DNA from: a virus
Length of the DNA: 23,001 nucleotides
Reading direction: 5' to 3' (one strand)
IMG/VR virus record: IMGVR_UViG_3300027134_000005
Coordinates: 1-23,001 of that record
The notes under the pieces were generated by a model that was given only the letters and a program-made list of their open reading frames with translations, made no database searches and was not told the origin of the DNA. This document shows positions 1 through 6,201 of the stretch, piece after piece; position 1 is the first letter of the stretch, and every line of letters starts with the position of its first letter. The position numbers were made by a program, and so were the translations under genes.

Positions 1-229
1 GAGGCGGAATGTTGTCTGCAGTTAGTTGCAGAGTTGTTTTGCCTAGTGGTGCGAGATGGGCAATGTCTTCAATAGGTCCGACATCACGTTTAACATCAGC
101 AGCAGAGCCAATAGGAGTGGGAGAGGGAGTATTGGCGAACGAATTTTGTGAAGCCAAAAAGCCGCCTGCAGCAGCGCTAAGCAAACCAAACCCTTTAAGA
201 AAACCACGTCTAGCATTTGTATTCTCCAT
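1..229 (-). CDS. Tat-signal exported protein, C-terminus off left edge
   Basis: The reading frame is open from the ATG at 229 to the left edge, so about 76 N-terminal residues are visible and the 3' end is missing. Residues 6-12 read ARRGFLK, a good match to the twin-arginine motif (S/T)RRxFLK. A hydrophobic stretch follows (GFGLLSAAAGGFLAS, about 13-27), then a possible signal peptidase I site after NSFA (about 30-33). The mature part starts with a Pro/Thr/Ser-rich linker (NTPSPTPIG). This predicts export of a folded protein through the host Tat system. The visible mature part (DVKRDVGPIEDIAHLAPLG) is too short to assign a function. It is the last gene of the leftmost block, just after a small membrane protein. 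The Shine-Dalgarno is weak (GGAC about 9 nt upstream). Confidence 0.75.
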   Translation of the reverse strand, partial: MENTNARRGFLKGFGLLSAAAGGFLASQNSFANTPSPTPIGSAADVKRDVGPIEDIAHLAPLGKTTLQLTADNIPP

Positions 230-232
230 TTT

Positions 233-403
233 TTAACGTCCACATACAGCTTGGATCTCTACAGCAGTCATACCTTTTTCAATAGCTGCTTTCTTGCACT
301 CCATCTGCTGTGTGCCACTATATGTAACAGCACCAAACATCATTGCAAAAAACACAATAAATCCAACTACAGCAACTAAAACATCCATGTCTACATTTCT
401 CAT
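233..403 (-). CDS. small single-pass membrane protein (56 aa)
   Basis: I chose the ATG at 403 because AAGGAG lies 6 nt upstream; a longer frame reading back to 427 has no such site and would overlap the previous gene. The product starts MRNVDMDVLVAVVGFIVFFA and has one transmembrane segment (about residues 6-24). A short polar tail follows with two cysteines (about 36 and 54) and the repeated phage-like ending AVEIQAVCGR. No family recognised. It lies 20 nt after the preceding gene and 3 nt before the Tat-signal protein, so the two membrane or export products are probably co-translated. Confidence 0.7.
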   Translation of the reverse strand: MRNVDMDVLVAVVGFIVFFAMMFGAVTYSGTQQMECKKAAIEKGMTAVEIQAVCGR

Positions 404-423
404 AATATACTCCTTGGTTAAAA

Positions 424-645
424 TCAATTGTGGTTATCGTAGTTTGAGTCACCAGGAGGAACTATTTTTAGTTTCTCTCTGTACGCAAGATAATCTGATG
501 GTGGCATGTAATAAGCGAGTAGAGTGAACGCAGCTTCAACCAAAGAATGGTCGCCGTTCCAGTTAAGTTCAACTGCTTCTTGCAGCTCATTAATTACAAT
601 CTGGTCTACTTGCTCGTAACTAAGCTCATACTGTTTGTAATTCAT
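424..645 (-). CDS. small phage protein of unknown function (73 aa)
   Basis: The start at 645 is supported by GGAGG 6 nt upstream; the stop of the upstream gene (TGA) shares one base with this ATG, which suggests translational coupling. The product begins MNYKQYELSYEQVDQIVINE and is acidic and soluble with mainly helical character. It ends in a Gly/Asp/Asn-rich tail. No motif, signal peptide or membrane segment is visible. Its helical repeat around residues 12-45 (hydrophobic residues every 3-4 positions) suggests a small helical protein. Function unknown. Confidence 0.7.
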   Translation of the reverse strand: MNYKQYELSYEQVDQIVINELQEAVELNWNGDHSLVEAAFTLLAYYMPPSDYLAYREKLKIVPPGDSNYDNHN

Positions 646-869
646 CAAGATCCTCCAGTACCAAAACAATGAAACATGAGGTAGTGTACTACTTTATCCT
701 GGTCAACGTCAACTGGGCATTTATCATCAAATGCTTTGTTTGGTGAGTTCCACCACCTCTCAATTAGCGCATCGGATCCCAACATACCCATTAGCATTCC
801 GTTTGCAGACGGCGGTGCTTCTTGCATCCACTTCATTATTTCACGTTTTCTCATTGGTAGTTTAATCAT
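645..869 (-). CDS. small phage protein of unknown function (74 aa)
   Basis: Starts MIKLPMRKREIMKWMQEAPP. The ATG at 869 sits 4 nt after the stop of the 31-residue membrane peptide upstream. A second in-frame ATG at 854 and a TTG at 890 are possible alternatives; none has a strong Shine-Dalgarno. A basic N-terminus is followed by a Met/Gly-rich middle (SANGMLMGMLGSDALIERWW) and a conserved-looking acidic end. No cysteine cluster or transmembrane helix. Function unknown; the gene is supported mainly by frame length and by tight stop/start spacing on both sides. Confidence 0.6.
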   Translation of the reverse strand: MIKLPMRKREIMKWMQEAPPSANGMLMGMLGSDALIERWWNSPNKAFDDKCPVDVDQDKVVHYLMFHCFGTGGS

Positions 870-873
870 AAAG

Positions 874-969
874 TTATTTTTTGTTACCAAGCTCTATCCA
901 TACAAAGCAAGCAACAATCAGTATGCAAAGAATCAAATCAATTATTAGGACAATATCAAGACTGCTCAT
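874..969 (-). CDS. 31-residue membrane micro-protein
   Basis: ATG at 969, stop TAA at 874-876, 31 codons. The sequence is almost all one transmembrane helix (SLDIVLIIDLILCILIVACF, residues 3-22) followed by a short charged tail ending GNKK. It overlaps the end of the upstream gene by 14 nt and ends 4 nt before the next start, exactly filling an otherwise empty gap. The ribosome site is weak (GGATGAAG). Similar single-helix peptides occur at 1186-1323, 2765-2821, 13671-13784 and 22579-22683 in this window. Role unknown. Confidence 0.5.
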   Translation of the reverse strand: MSSLDIVLIIDLILCILIVACFVWIELGNKK

Positions 970-1183
970 CTTCATCCACTATAGATCTTACAAAAATTAA
1001 TTCAGTAGCGCGTCTACCTAACTCATTATCAAATATATCTTTTGCTCGGTGCAACATTGCACAGGCAATCATAAGAAGGTCATTTCTATCATCAGTCATC
1101 ATGATTTGTTTATCGATAGGCCCCATCAACTCTCTCATTCGCTCTGCGACACCGTCATTTGATTTTTTTCTTGAAATTGCCAT
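956..1183 (-). CDS. small charged phage protein (75 aa)
   Basis: Start chosen at 1183 (MAISRKKSNDGVAERMRELM) since the previous gene stops 2 nt earlier and GAAAGAA precedes it; the frame stays open further back without a ribosome site. The product is helical and highly charged, with a Met/Arg-rich centre and an acidic C-terminus ending DEDEQS. The pattern ITxDRNDLLMIACAMLHRAK suggests an amphipathic helix that may dimerise. I do not recognise the family. No membrane segment or metal site. Confidence 0.65.
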   Translation of the reverse strand: MAISRKKSNDGVAERMRELMGPIDKQIMMTDDRNDLLMIACAMLHRAKDIFDNELGRRATELIFVRSIVDEDEQS

Positions 1184-1185
1184 TG

Positions 1186-1323
1186 TTATTCTTTCAGATG
1201 TAAGCAATCTATTGGTTCAGCATATTGCATTGCTCTGCTATGTAGTGAGTCCCAAACATCAGGCTCACCCCAGAATAAAAAGAACAAAAGAAGAATAGCT
1301 AATATTTCAAAAAACACGTTCAT
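1186..1323 (-). CDS. 45-residue membrane micro-protein
   Basis: ATG at 1323 to TAA at 1186-1188. The N-terminal half is one strongly hydrophobic helix (MNVFFEILAILLLFFLFWG, residues 1-19) and the C-terminal half is polar (PDVWDSLHSRAMQYAEPIDC). It starts 4 nt inside the end of the upstream membrane protein and stops 2 nt before the next ATG, so it fits the coupled chain precisely. An N-out or N-in single-pass inner-membrane protein is likely. Function unknown. Confidence 0.6.
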   Translation of the reverse strand: MNVFFEILAILLLFFLFWGEPDVWDSLHSRAMQYAEPIDCLHLKE

Positions 1324-1607
1324 AATTTAAAGTACTCTATAAAGAACTTGGTCCATTTCTTTTGTTCTGGAGTGTGAGCTAAACTGTACAAATCGTCAAT
1401 CATTTTTTGACGGGCGTACAGTTGCGGCCAGTATTCAGCCCAAATCCCCCAACCTGTAAGTACAATACAGGCAGTGACGGATGATATGAAGATTGCAGCA
1501 TATATGAAATCACGTAATAATATAATCAGTGCCAGAACGGCAAAAGAACCAAAAAAAGAACCAATAATAATGAGTGCTGTTTTTTTCTTTGCCTGCTCTG
1601 GTGTCAT
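1320..1607 (-). CDS. two-helix membrane protein (95 aa)
   Basis: Starts MTPEQAKKKTALIIIGSFFG directly after the TAA stop of the upstream gene (no gap). There are two predicted transmembrane helices, about residues 10-30 and 35-55, separated by RDF. A soluble C-terminal tail contains PEQKKWTKFFIEYFKL. The Lys-rich N-terminus predicts a cytoplasmic N-end and a helical hairpin with both ends inside. No family recognised. There is no clear Shine-Dalgarno, so translation probably depends on the upstream gene. Confidence 0.7.
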   Translation of the reverse strand: MTPEQAKKKTALIIIGSFFGSFAVLALIILLRDFIYAAIFISSVTACIVLTGWGIWAEYWPQLYARQKMIDDLYSLAHTPEQKKWTKFFIEYFKL

Positions 1608-1904
1608 TTACGGTTTAGTTGATAATGGGAATGGCCAATCGGCATTTGCTTTCAAAACATCATCATCTATCTCGTCTAACTCATCTACTACAGGTTCATC
1701 ATTGTAGTGATCGTGTAAGTAGTCATCGAGTTCAGCTTCGTGATCTACAATATCAACTGAACCTTCAAAATGAAATCCAACAGCGCGCAAGAAACGAGTG
1801 AACGTTTCTAATGCATCGACCAAAGATGCATGCTCATGTAATTCCATAGAGATTGATTCAATTTGAGAACCATATTCATTATTATGAATGTGAGTGAATT
1901 TCAT
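1608..1904 (-). CDS. acidic phage protein of unknown function (98 aa)
   Basis: Starts MKFTHIHNNEYGSQIESISM with AAAGGA about 7 nt upstream. The first 60 residues look like a compact alpha/beta domain. The rest is very acidic (stretch EAELDDYLHDHYNDEPVVDELDE split around residues 57-78), ending ADWPFPLSTKP. Such acidic small proteins in phage early regions are sometimes DNA mimics or enzyme inhibitors, but nothing here proves that. It follows a 44-residue gene with a double stop codon. Confidence 0.7.
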   Translation of the reverse strand: MKFTHIHNNEYGSQIESISMELHEHASLVDALETFTRFLRAVGFHFEGSVDIVDHEAELDDYLHDHYNDEPVVDELDEIDDDVLKANADWPFPLSTKP

Positions 1905-1918
1905 AATTATTTCCTTTA

Positions 1919-2053
1919 TTATTTATCTTCGTTTTCCATTGCCGTAATTACTAGATCTGCAAACCTCATGCAAAACACACTAAACCACAGCTCGCTTAAA
2001 ACATCATCTGGTGCACCAGCTTCAATCGCTATTGCTTTAAGATCTTCATTCAT
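1919..2053 (-). CDS. 44-residue phage protein
   Basis: ATG at 2053 overlaps the stop of the upstream gene as ATGA; tandem stops TAA TAA end it at 1916-1921. The product begins MNEDLKAIAIEAGAPDDVLS and ends TAMENEDK. It is a single helical domain with the pattern found in many small phage proteins (an 'EAGxP' turn followed by a helix with an aromatic face, ELWFSVFCMRFADLV). No known function. Confidence 0.6.
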   Translation of the reverse strand: MNEDLKAIAIEAGAPDDVLSELWFSVFCMRFADLVITAMENEDK

Positions 2054-2391
2054 CGACTAACCCTCAATTCTGCATCTGGATTATCCCGGCATGCGTAATA
2101 ATATTTGTATACAAAGTTACAGAGCCCATCATAGCTCCCCCAACCGTTTGGTGGATTATGATTCTTAAACTTTTCTGGATCAGCTATCAATATATTCCAA
2201 CCTTCATACAGTAGCTCAGAAATGTCTCTTGCAAACTTTAACCCATGATCCTCAGGTCTCCACAGGACCTCGTATAGTGTTAGTCCGTTAGACAGAACAA
2301 CTTCAACTGCCATAGCATTGAGGTTGTGTGTAATGTTTCCGCTATAAACGGATACAGGTTGCGTCACCATTAAATCAACATCAAGACTCAT
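2050..2391 (-). CDS. conserved phage protein of the 'MSLDVDL...' type (113 aa)
   Basis: The start at 2391 shares ATGA with the stop of the upstream gene and GAGGGAAGA precedes it. Hallmarks I recognise from many unrelated tailed phages are the MSLDVDL start, the NITHNLNAMA block (about residues 19-28), LYEVLWRPED (about 39-48) and NGWGSYDGL (about 82-90). The C-terminal YYYACRDNPDAELRVSR is also typical. The family has no established activity as far as I know. It forms a coupled pair with the zinc-binding protein upstream. Confidence 0.8.
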   Translation of the reverse strand: MSLDVDLMVTQPVSVYSGNITHNLNAMAVEVVLSNGLTLYEVLWRPEDHGLKFARDISELLYEGWNILIADPEKFKNHNPPNGWGSYDGLCNFVYKYYYACRDNPDAELRVSR

Positions 2392-2768
2392 TCTTCCCTC
2401 GCGTGTTCATCGCAAGCAGTATAAAACCATCCCTTGCCACGAAACTTGCCTGGTTTACCGCATGTCTCACAAACACGGCAAGACATATGCTCAGCCATCC
2501 AAACCATACCAGTGATAAGGTCGTCAGATCCATTTGTATAGAAACGAAGAGATCCAAACTTCTCCTTTACTTGTGAGACAGTAATCTGCGGTATGTTATT
2601 GCTATCAATGTATCCTTGAATAGATCCGCAAAGAATTTCAATTAAATCATACCAGCCATCCCCAACATCGAACCCCCAGCACATTGCAGTCTCAGTCATA
2701 GGACTGTTACGATCAGCAAATAGCTTGGGATACTTTTCACATAGTTGCTTGTCTAGTTCTTCTCTCAT
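2388..2768 (-). CDS. conserved phage zinc-ribbon-like protein (126 aa)
   Basis: Starts MREELDKQLCEKYPKLFADR. It carries the blocks CWGFDVGDGWYDLIEILC (residues 30-47) and VKEKFGSLRFY (about 67-77), which I recognise from a widespread tailed-phage family. A C-terminal metal site follows: C100-x2-C103 and C119-x2-H122, with C97 in addition. The family's function is unknown. The start overlaps the stop of an 18-residue hydrophobic micro-ORF by ATGA, and the 3' end overlaps the next gene by 4 nt. Confidence 0.82.
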   Translation of the reverse strand: MREELDKQLCEKYPKLFADRNSPMTETAMCWGFDVGDGWYDLIEILCGSIQGYIDSNNIPQITVSQVKEKFGSLRFYTNGSDDLITGMVWMAEHMSCRVCETCGKPGKFRGKGWFYTACDEHAREE

Positions 2769-2821
2769 AGCTTTGTTCCAAATTCTATAAGCAAAATTAT
2801 TGCCATTGCAAGTATATTCAT
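2765..2821 (-). CDS. 18-residue hydrophobic micro-ORF (possible leader or membrane peptide)
   Basis: ATG at 2821, stop TGA at 2765-2767; translation MNILAMAIILLIEFGTKL. It has a good ribosome site (GGAG, 6 nt spacing) formed by the last codons of the upstream gene. Its stop overlaps the start of the zinc-ribbon-like gene by ATGA, while that downstream gene has only a weak site of its own. So it may be a real membrane micropeptide, or may mainly serve to hand ribosomes to the next gene. Confidence 0.45.
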   Translation of the reverse strand: MNILAMAIILLIEFGTKL

Positions 2822-2822
2822 A

Positions 2823-3239
2823 TCAACTCCAAGTTCTGTGTACTTCGGCAATGTGTTCCATGCCGTCATATTCTTCAATTGTGTATTCAACATCATCAGG
2901 TACATCAACAACAGTTAACTCAGCAAATTGACTACTGGCAGCATCGCCCAATTCTTCAATTGCCTGAATCAGTGCTGGGTCATTGCGGGCAACCTCTCCA
3001 TCATAGAAAACTTGTTTGGAGTATGCCTCATTGTATTCCCGACGTTCTTCCATTGGAAGTTTATAAAAATCAGCACCTTCTTTGGGCTCCAAACGATCTT
3101 CCGGTGGGACTACCCAGTACGTCCAGTAATATTCTTTCCGATCTGGATATACAGTCATGCCTTTGATTTCGCAGTATCGCAGGACTGCTTCGTGGCTCAG
3201 GCCAAAGCCACCAAAACAACGATTAATTGCAACTTTCAT
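2823..3239 (-). CDS. conserved phage protein of the 'MKVAINRCFGGFGLS' type (138 aa)
   Basis: Starts MKVAINRCFGGFGLSHEAVL with GAGGTA 5 nt upstream. The opening block NRCFGGFGLS and the later AxFYKLPxEERxEYN-like segment are familiar from many tailed-phage genomes. Residues about 80-105 (ARNDPALIQAIEELGD) and the C-terminal ELTVVDVPDDVEYTIEEYDG are also typical: a beta-rich end in which 'DV' precedes 'YxIxEYDG'. No catalytic residues are known. It lies 8 nt downstream of the AAA+ ATPase. Confidence 0.82.
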   Translation of the reverse strand: MKVAINRCFGGFGLSHEAVLRYCEIKGMTVYPDRKEYYWTYWVVPPEDRLEPKEGADFYKLPMEERREYNEAYSKQVFYDGEVARNDPALIQAIEELGDAASSQFAELTVVDVPDDVEYTIEEYDGMEHIAEVHRTWS

Positions 3240-3247
3240 ATTGTACC

Positions 3248-4390
3248 TCAGAATGCATCAAAGTTAAACGGGGCAGCGTCTGATTCTTTCAACAGAACCA
3301 TTGTAACACCGTCCTTCTCAAAGATAAACTGGCCAGTTCTGTTATTGTACTTAACCAGATCTTTTTGATTGAATGTTTTATCACACCATCCAATATCTTC
3401 TTCTTTATCATCACTATCATCGTAGTTGGCCAGAGTAACAGGTTCAACGTGCGGTGCAACTGGTGAATCTATGCTAGTCCTTTTCTTTGATGTACCAAAG
3501 TAGTAGCTAACATCGATTGTCGAAGAAAGAGGAGCACCGTTATACACTTGTGGACCAACACGTTCAGCTTTACGGCCGCCTTTATAGATTTCCACCTTGT
3601 AATCAGTCATTCCGTCAAACTCGGCTCTGACGTTCAGGATCCGCAATGCTTGCTGAGGAGTCTCGTTGTAGTGGTTCATTTCCTCAATCAATGCTTTCAG
3701 CATATCAAAGTTAAACGCATAGAACACAGACGAAACGTTGATGATTGTTTCAATTGTTTTTGAGTCTGGTGTTTTCAGATTGTCGTTGCAATACTCACGA
3801 ATAAAGTCTTGGTCTAACCCTTTGAAGTCGATCATGTATAAGATACGGCCTGGACGGTTACGCATATGAGAATCAACACGCCACTTATCGTTACTAGTCA
3901 GCATGAACAATTTCTTGGTCGAATAGATTCCGTCCAGCAATGTCAGCAATGCTTCTTGTTCTTCTGTATCGTATACCTTTTCAAATTCATCAAACATGAC
4001 AATGCAGGGCTGTTCAATAGATTGAATCAATGTATTGAACTTGTCTCCGTGCCACGGTGCATTAATAACAATAGTCGGTACAGATTGCTTTGCTAGTTCA
4101 ACACAAATGTTTTTACTCAGCAATGTTTTGCCGGAACCCTTCTCACCAACAAGCATCACACCTGTTGACTTATCACGGTTCCAAAAGCTACTGATGATCC
4201 GTTCCGTATTGCGAATAGTATCGCCGTACATCTTTGCAGGGATATCGAAGTCTTCAATTTGTTCAATAAAGAAGTTCTCAAACGGATCTTGCTTGACGAC
4301 ATAGTTACCGGCAGGCAATTGATCGTGCAAGTCCATTGATTGTTTAGTAGCAATACGGAATGTATTGCCAGATTTCATGTAATAGCTCAT
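3248..4390 (-). CDS. AAA+ ATPase (380 aa)
   Basis: The ATPase core is complete: Walker A GEKGSGKT (residues 82-89), Walker B CIVMFDEF (129-136, catalytic D134/E135), sensor-1 LTSN (164-167) and a candidate arginine finger in MRNRPGR (176-182). An 80-residue N-terminal region with a KQDPFENFFIEQ segment precedes it. The C-terminal 170 residues include a linker with YYFGTSKKRTS and an acidic DDSDDKEEDIG patch. Family members assemble as rings that remodel protein or DNA partners; no helicase, protease or clamp-loader signature is seen here. It is the first gene after a sigma70-like promoter at 4421-4449 whose predicted start falls near 4414. Confidence 0.9.
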   Translation of the reverse strand: MSYYMKSGNTFRIATKQSMDLHDQLPAGNYVVKQDPFENFFIEQIEDFDIPAKMYGDTIRNTERIISSFWNRDKSTGVMLVGEKGSGKTLLSKNICVELAKQSVPTIVINAPWHGDKFNTLIQSIEQPCIVMFDEFEKVYDTEEQEALLTLLDGIYSTKKLFMLTSNDKWRVDSHMRNRPGRILYMIDFKGLDQDFIREYCNDNLKTPDSKTIETIINVSSVFYAFNFDMLKALIEEMNHYNETPQQALRILNVRAEFDGMTDYKVEIYKGGRKAERVGPQVYNGAPLSSTIDVSYYFGTSKKRTSIDSPVAPHVEPVTLANYDDSDDKEEDIGWCDKTFNQKDLVKYNNRTGQFIFEKDGVTMVLLKESDAAPFNFDAF

Positions 4391-4414
4391 TATATAATCC
4401 TGTGTGTTGTTTGT

Positions 4415-4639
4415 CTATTGATTATCCGATATCCAATCCGGCTTGTCAACCTCTACTGCCCAATTAACAACTGTCCAGTCATCAATGCAATCTTTATCGT
4501 TTACAAAGTCACCTTTGCCACCTTTAACCATCATCTCAGTCCAGTAGGGGAAGTAGGAGGCGAGGATCTGTTTCTCTGAATAAATCTCAACAACATCCTG
4601 ACCCCACTTACCGACAGAAGAGATTTTGTAGTATTTCAT
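4415..4639 (-). CDS. conserved small phage protein (74 aa)
   Basis: Starts MKYYKISSVGKWGQDVVEIY with GAAAGATG upstream. The central block YFPYWTEMM (about residues 29-37) and the segment CIDDWTVVNWAVEVD (about 50-64) are characteristic of a small, widespread tailed-phage family without known function. The 3' end of the gene (codons for VDKPDWISDNQ) contains a promoter-like sequence for the AAA+ ATPase, so coding and regulatory information overlap here. Confidence 0.78.
   Translation of the reverse strand: MKYYKISSVGKWGQDVVEIYSEKQILASYFPYWTEMMVKGGKGDFVNDKDCIDDWTVVNWAVEVDKPDWISDNQ
4421..4449 (-). promoter_or_regulatory. sigma70-type promoter P7 (TTGACA-17-GATAAT) for the 380-aa AAA+ gene
   Basis: -35 TTGACA 4444-4449, 17-bp spacer, -10 GATAAT 4421-4426. 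It lies inside the 3' end of the 74-residue gene; predicted start near 4414, leader about 24 nt. The upstream GCTAAGAAT box of the other modules is absent. Confidence 0.7.
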
Positions 4640-4661
4640 TATTCATCTTTCGATTCCTAGA

Positions 4662-5003
4662 TTAAACATCCATTGCACATTGATATGTCCGCTCTTCATC
4701 ACAATCACACAGTGTTTCATAGTCTCCGTTAATTTCTGCTGCATACGGGCAATAGTGGAGATTGGAAACTTGAACAGGATCTTCACGCTCTGCTATTCCG
4801 AAATGATCAAGAACATATCGACCAATAGAGTCGTGCGCATGGTTCTGTTGATGGATTGTTGCAATGTCAGCACATTCCCGAACAATCAACGCGGCAAATT
4901 TTTGTTCGAACTCTTCAGGAGAAGTATAACACCAGCTATCTCCCATAGGCTTTTTTCTTGCCTCATCTGCAAGTTGTTTAATTCGTTGCTTCGCTTCGTT
5001 CAT
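4662..5003 (-). CDS. phage protein with 'KQRIKQLA...FAALIVREC' domain (113 aa)
   Basis: Residues 1-60 (MNEAKQRIKQLADEARKKPM ... EEFEQKFAALIVRECADI) form a domain common in tailed-phage hypotheticals. A Cys/Asp-rich end follows (ETLCDCDEERTYQCAMDV). The same N-terminal domain recurs as the C-terminal half of the protein at 5511-5924, and a 25-base segment of the two genes is 24/25 identical. The ribosome site is poor (TGAGGTAATTAAAA). The cysteines could bind metal but the spacing fits no standard motif. Function unknown. Confidence 0.75.
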   Translation of the reverse strand: MNEAKQRIKQLADEARKKPMGDSWCYTSPEEFEQKFAALIVRECADIATIHQQNHAHDSIGRYVLDHFGIAEREDPVQVSNLHYCPYAAEINGDYETLCDCDEERTYQCAMDV

Positions 5004-5014
5004 TTTTAATTACC

Positions 5015-5326
5015 TCAATTGCAGTTCTTTAGGTACTTGTAATAATCTTCATCAGTCTGATAGGTGTATGCAGTGCCTTCGGCAGTAATGCAATGAGGAC
5101 CAGGAGACTTACCTGGTTCAAACTCATACAAGAACCACTTTACATCTTCCGCCATATCACCGAATAAAGATTCAATTAATATATTCTTTTGCATATCTAA
5201 TCCGTTGACGTATATGTTATCAAACAATACTGAATTGATGTCACTGGGAATTGTCTGGATATATTTGTCACCTTGATTATCCAGCTCTCTTAGTTTGCGG
5301 ACAACGTTGATTAATTGTTCGTTCAT
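5015..5326 (-). CDS. phage protein of unknown function (103 aa)
   Basis: Starts MNEQLINVVRKLRELDNQGD; the ATG shares ATGA with the upstream stop. Mixed alpha/beta, acidic, no signal or membrane segment. The middle contains SLFGDMAEDVKWFLYEFEPG (about residues 49-68), and the C-terminus (HCITAEGTAYTYQTDEDYYK) is rich in aromatic residues. I do not recognise the family beyond its phage-like size and context. Confidence 0.7.
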   Translation of the reverse strand: MNEQLINVVRKLRELDNQGDKYIQTIPSDINSVLFDNIYVNGLDMQKNILIESLFGDMAEDVKWFLYEFEPGKSPGPHCITAEGTAYTYQTDEDYYKYLKNCN

Positions 5327-5514
5327 GGGTTATTGGTCCTATCGCAAATTACTTTGTATTCAATCATTTTCAAGACCAACTTAAATTCTATTGAATTGAT
5401 TCCAATTGGCTCAGAAACTTTTTCTTTGATTAGTTCGTGTCGTCCTTCGGTATTTGTTCTACCAAGCAAGACACCATCATAATACACTTCCCATTCGTAT
5501 CTATCGTCAATCAT
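5323..5514 (-). CDS. small phage protein (63 aa)
   Basis: Starts MIDDRYEWEVYYDGVLLGRT; GGAG lies 8 nt upstream and the start shares ATGA with the gene before it. The N-terminal 25 residues look like two beta strands joined by a DG turn (WEVYYDGVLLGR), followed by a helix and another strand. The size and pattern suggest a single small beta domain. Both ends overlap neighbours by 4 nt, so it is firmly placed in the coupled chain. Function unknown. Confidence 0.7.
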   Translation of the reverse strand: MIDDRYEWEVYYDGVLLGRTNTEGRHELIKEKVSEPIGINSIEFKLVLKMIEYKVICDRTNNP

Positions 5515-5924
5515 TCTTCAACTCCGAAATGTTGTTTGATAGCAGTAACATATAAATTGCTTTGATACGCTCCGGCTGCTTTTTCTTCGTATGATGCCCC
5601 TTCGTTCATACACGCCTGGAAACATTCCTGAAGTATCAACTCGGCAAACTTTTCCATCCAAGCCATACTAACAAGTGGAAATGCTTCCTTTGATGCCTGT
5701 TCGGCAAGTTGTTTGATTCGTTGCTTCGCCTGCTTGGCTTCATTCATGCATTCTTCTCTTTCAGCTTGGCTTTCCAAGTCTGCAATGGTTTGCTTACCTG
5801 CTTGGATAGCGGCATCACCTTTTGTTATTTCCCCATCCCAAGCACCCTCTAATAGATAAGTTTCTCGATGCTTATCACCATAAGTTTGCAACGCATCCAC
5901 CAACTGATTCAATACTTCAATCAT
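5511..5924 (-). CDS. two-module phage protein (137 aa)
   Basis: Two modules are visible. Residues 1-60 (MIEVLNQLVDALQTYGDKHR ... DAAIQAGKQTIADLESQ) match the common phage module containing 'EG...GDAxxAGKQ'. Residues 61-137 (MNEAKQAKQRIKQLAEQASK ... FAELILQECFQAC) repeat the domain of the 113-residue protein at 4662-5003. An internal in-frame ATG at the module boundary (about 5744) could give the second half alone. GGGAG lies upstream of the start. It looks like a fusion by duplication and recombination. No enzymatic motif. Confidence 0.75.
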   Translation of the reverse strand: MIEVLNQLVDALQTYGDKHRETYLLEGAWDGEITKGDAAIQAGKQTIADLESQAEREECMNEAKQAKQRIKQLAEQASKEAFPLVSMAWMEKFAELILQECFQACMNEGASYEEKAAGAYQSNLYVTAIKQHFGVEE

Positions 5925-5925
5925 A

Positions 5926-6198
5926 TCATCTCTCCCTTGACCTTGACATTATCATTGACGTTTGTTGTTCAGTCAACTCGCACGTCTCATCTATTATAAC
6001 CTGATGATAGGTGCGCCCCATTATTCTATCCGGACTTACTTGTGATGACGACATAAACTGATATATTGTACCTTCTAATTCAATAGTCAGTTCATTCAAG
6101 GACGCTCTTGCAATTGCATTACCGTAGAGCTCTATCATATCACGGAACTGCCTTTTGGCAGATTCAAAGTTATGACATACTGTTAGAACACGGTTCAT
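5926..6198 (-). CDS. small protein with Walker-B-like motif (90 aa)
   Basis: Starts MNRVLTVCHNFESAKRQFRD immediately after tandem stops of the upstream gene; no good ribosome site. A first beta-alpha unit (VLTVCHNFESAKRQFRDMI) is followed by a central beta pair and then YHQVIIDETCEL (residues about 64-75), which resembles a Walker B/DExx strand of helicases and terminases. There is no Walker A, so it cannot be a working ATPase alone. It may be a remnant or a stand-alone domain of the kind that small phage proteins keep. Assignment is tentative. Confidence 0.6.
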   Translation of the reverse strand: MNRVLTVCHNFESAKRQFRDMIELYGNAIARASLNELTIELEGTIYQFMSSSQVSPDRIMGRTYHQVIIDETCELTEQQTSMIMSRSRER

Positions 6199-6201
6199 TT
6201 A

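Larger units (their letters stand above)
4970..5729. repeat. 25-bp near-identical repeat inside two genes
   Basis: 4970-4994 and 5705-5729 match at 24 of 25 positions. Both encode the KQRIKQLA segment of the shared domain in the proteins at 4662-5003 and 5511-5924, in the same orientation. Marks a recent duplication or gene conversion. Confidence 0.65.

Noticed and set aside
2928-3368. 146-codon plus-strand frame opposite the 138-residue gene and the AAA+ gene
   Set aside because: Runs antisense to two convincing genes and encodes no recognisable protein; a shadow frame, as are all other plus-strand frames left of 21.7 kb.
5100-5130. GGTTCAAACTC, similar to a tRNA T-arm
   Set aside because: Lies inside a gene (codes for EFEPG) with no other tRNA elements around it.
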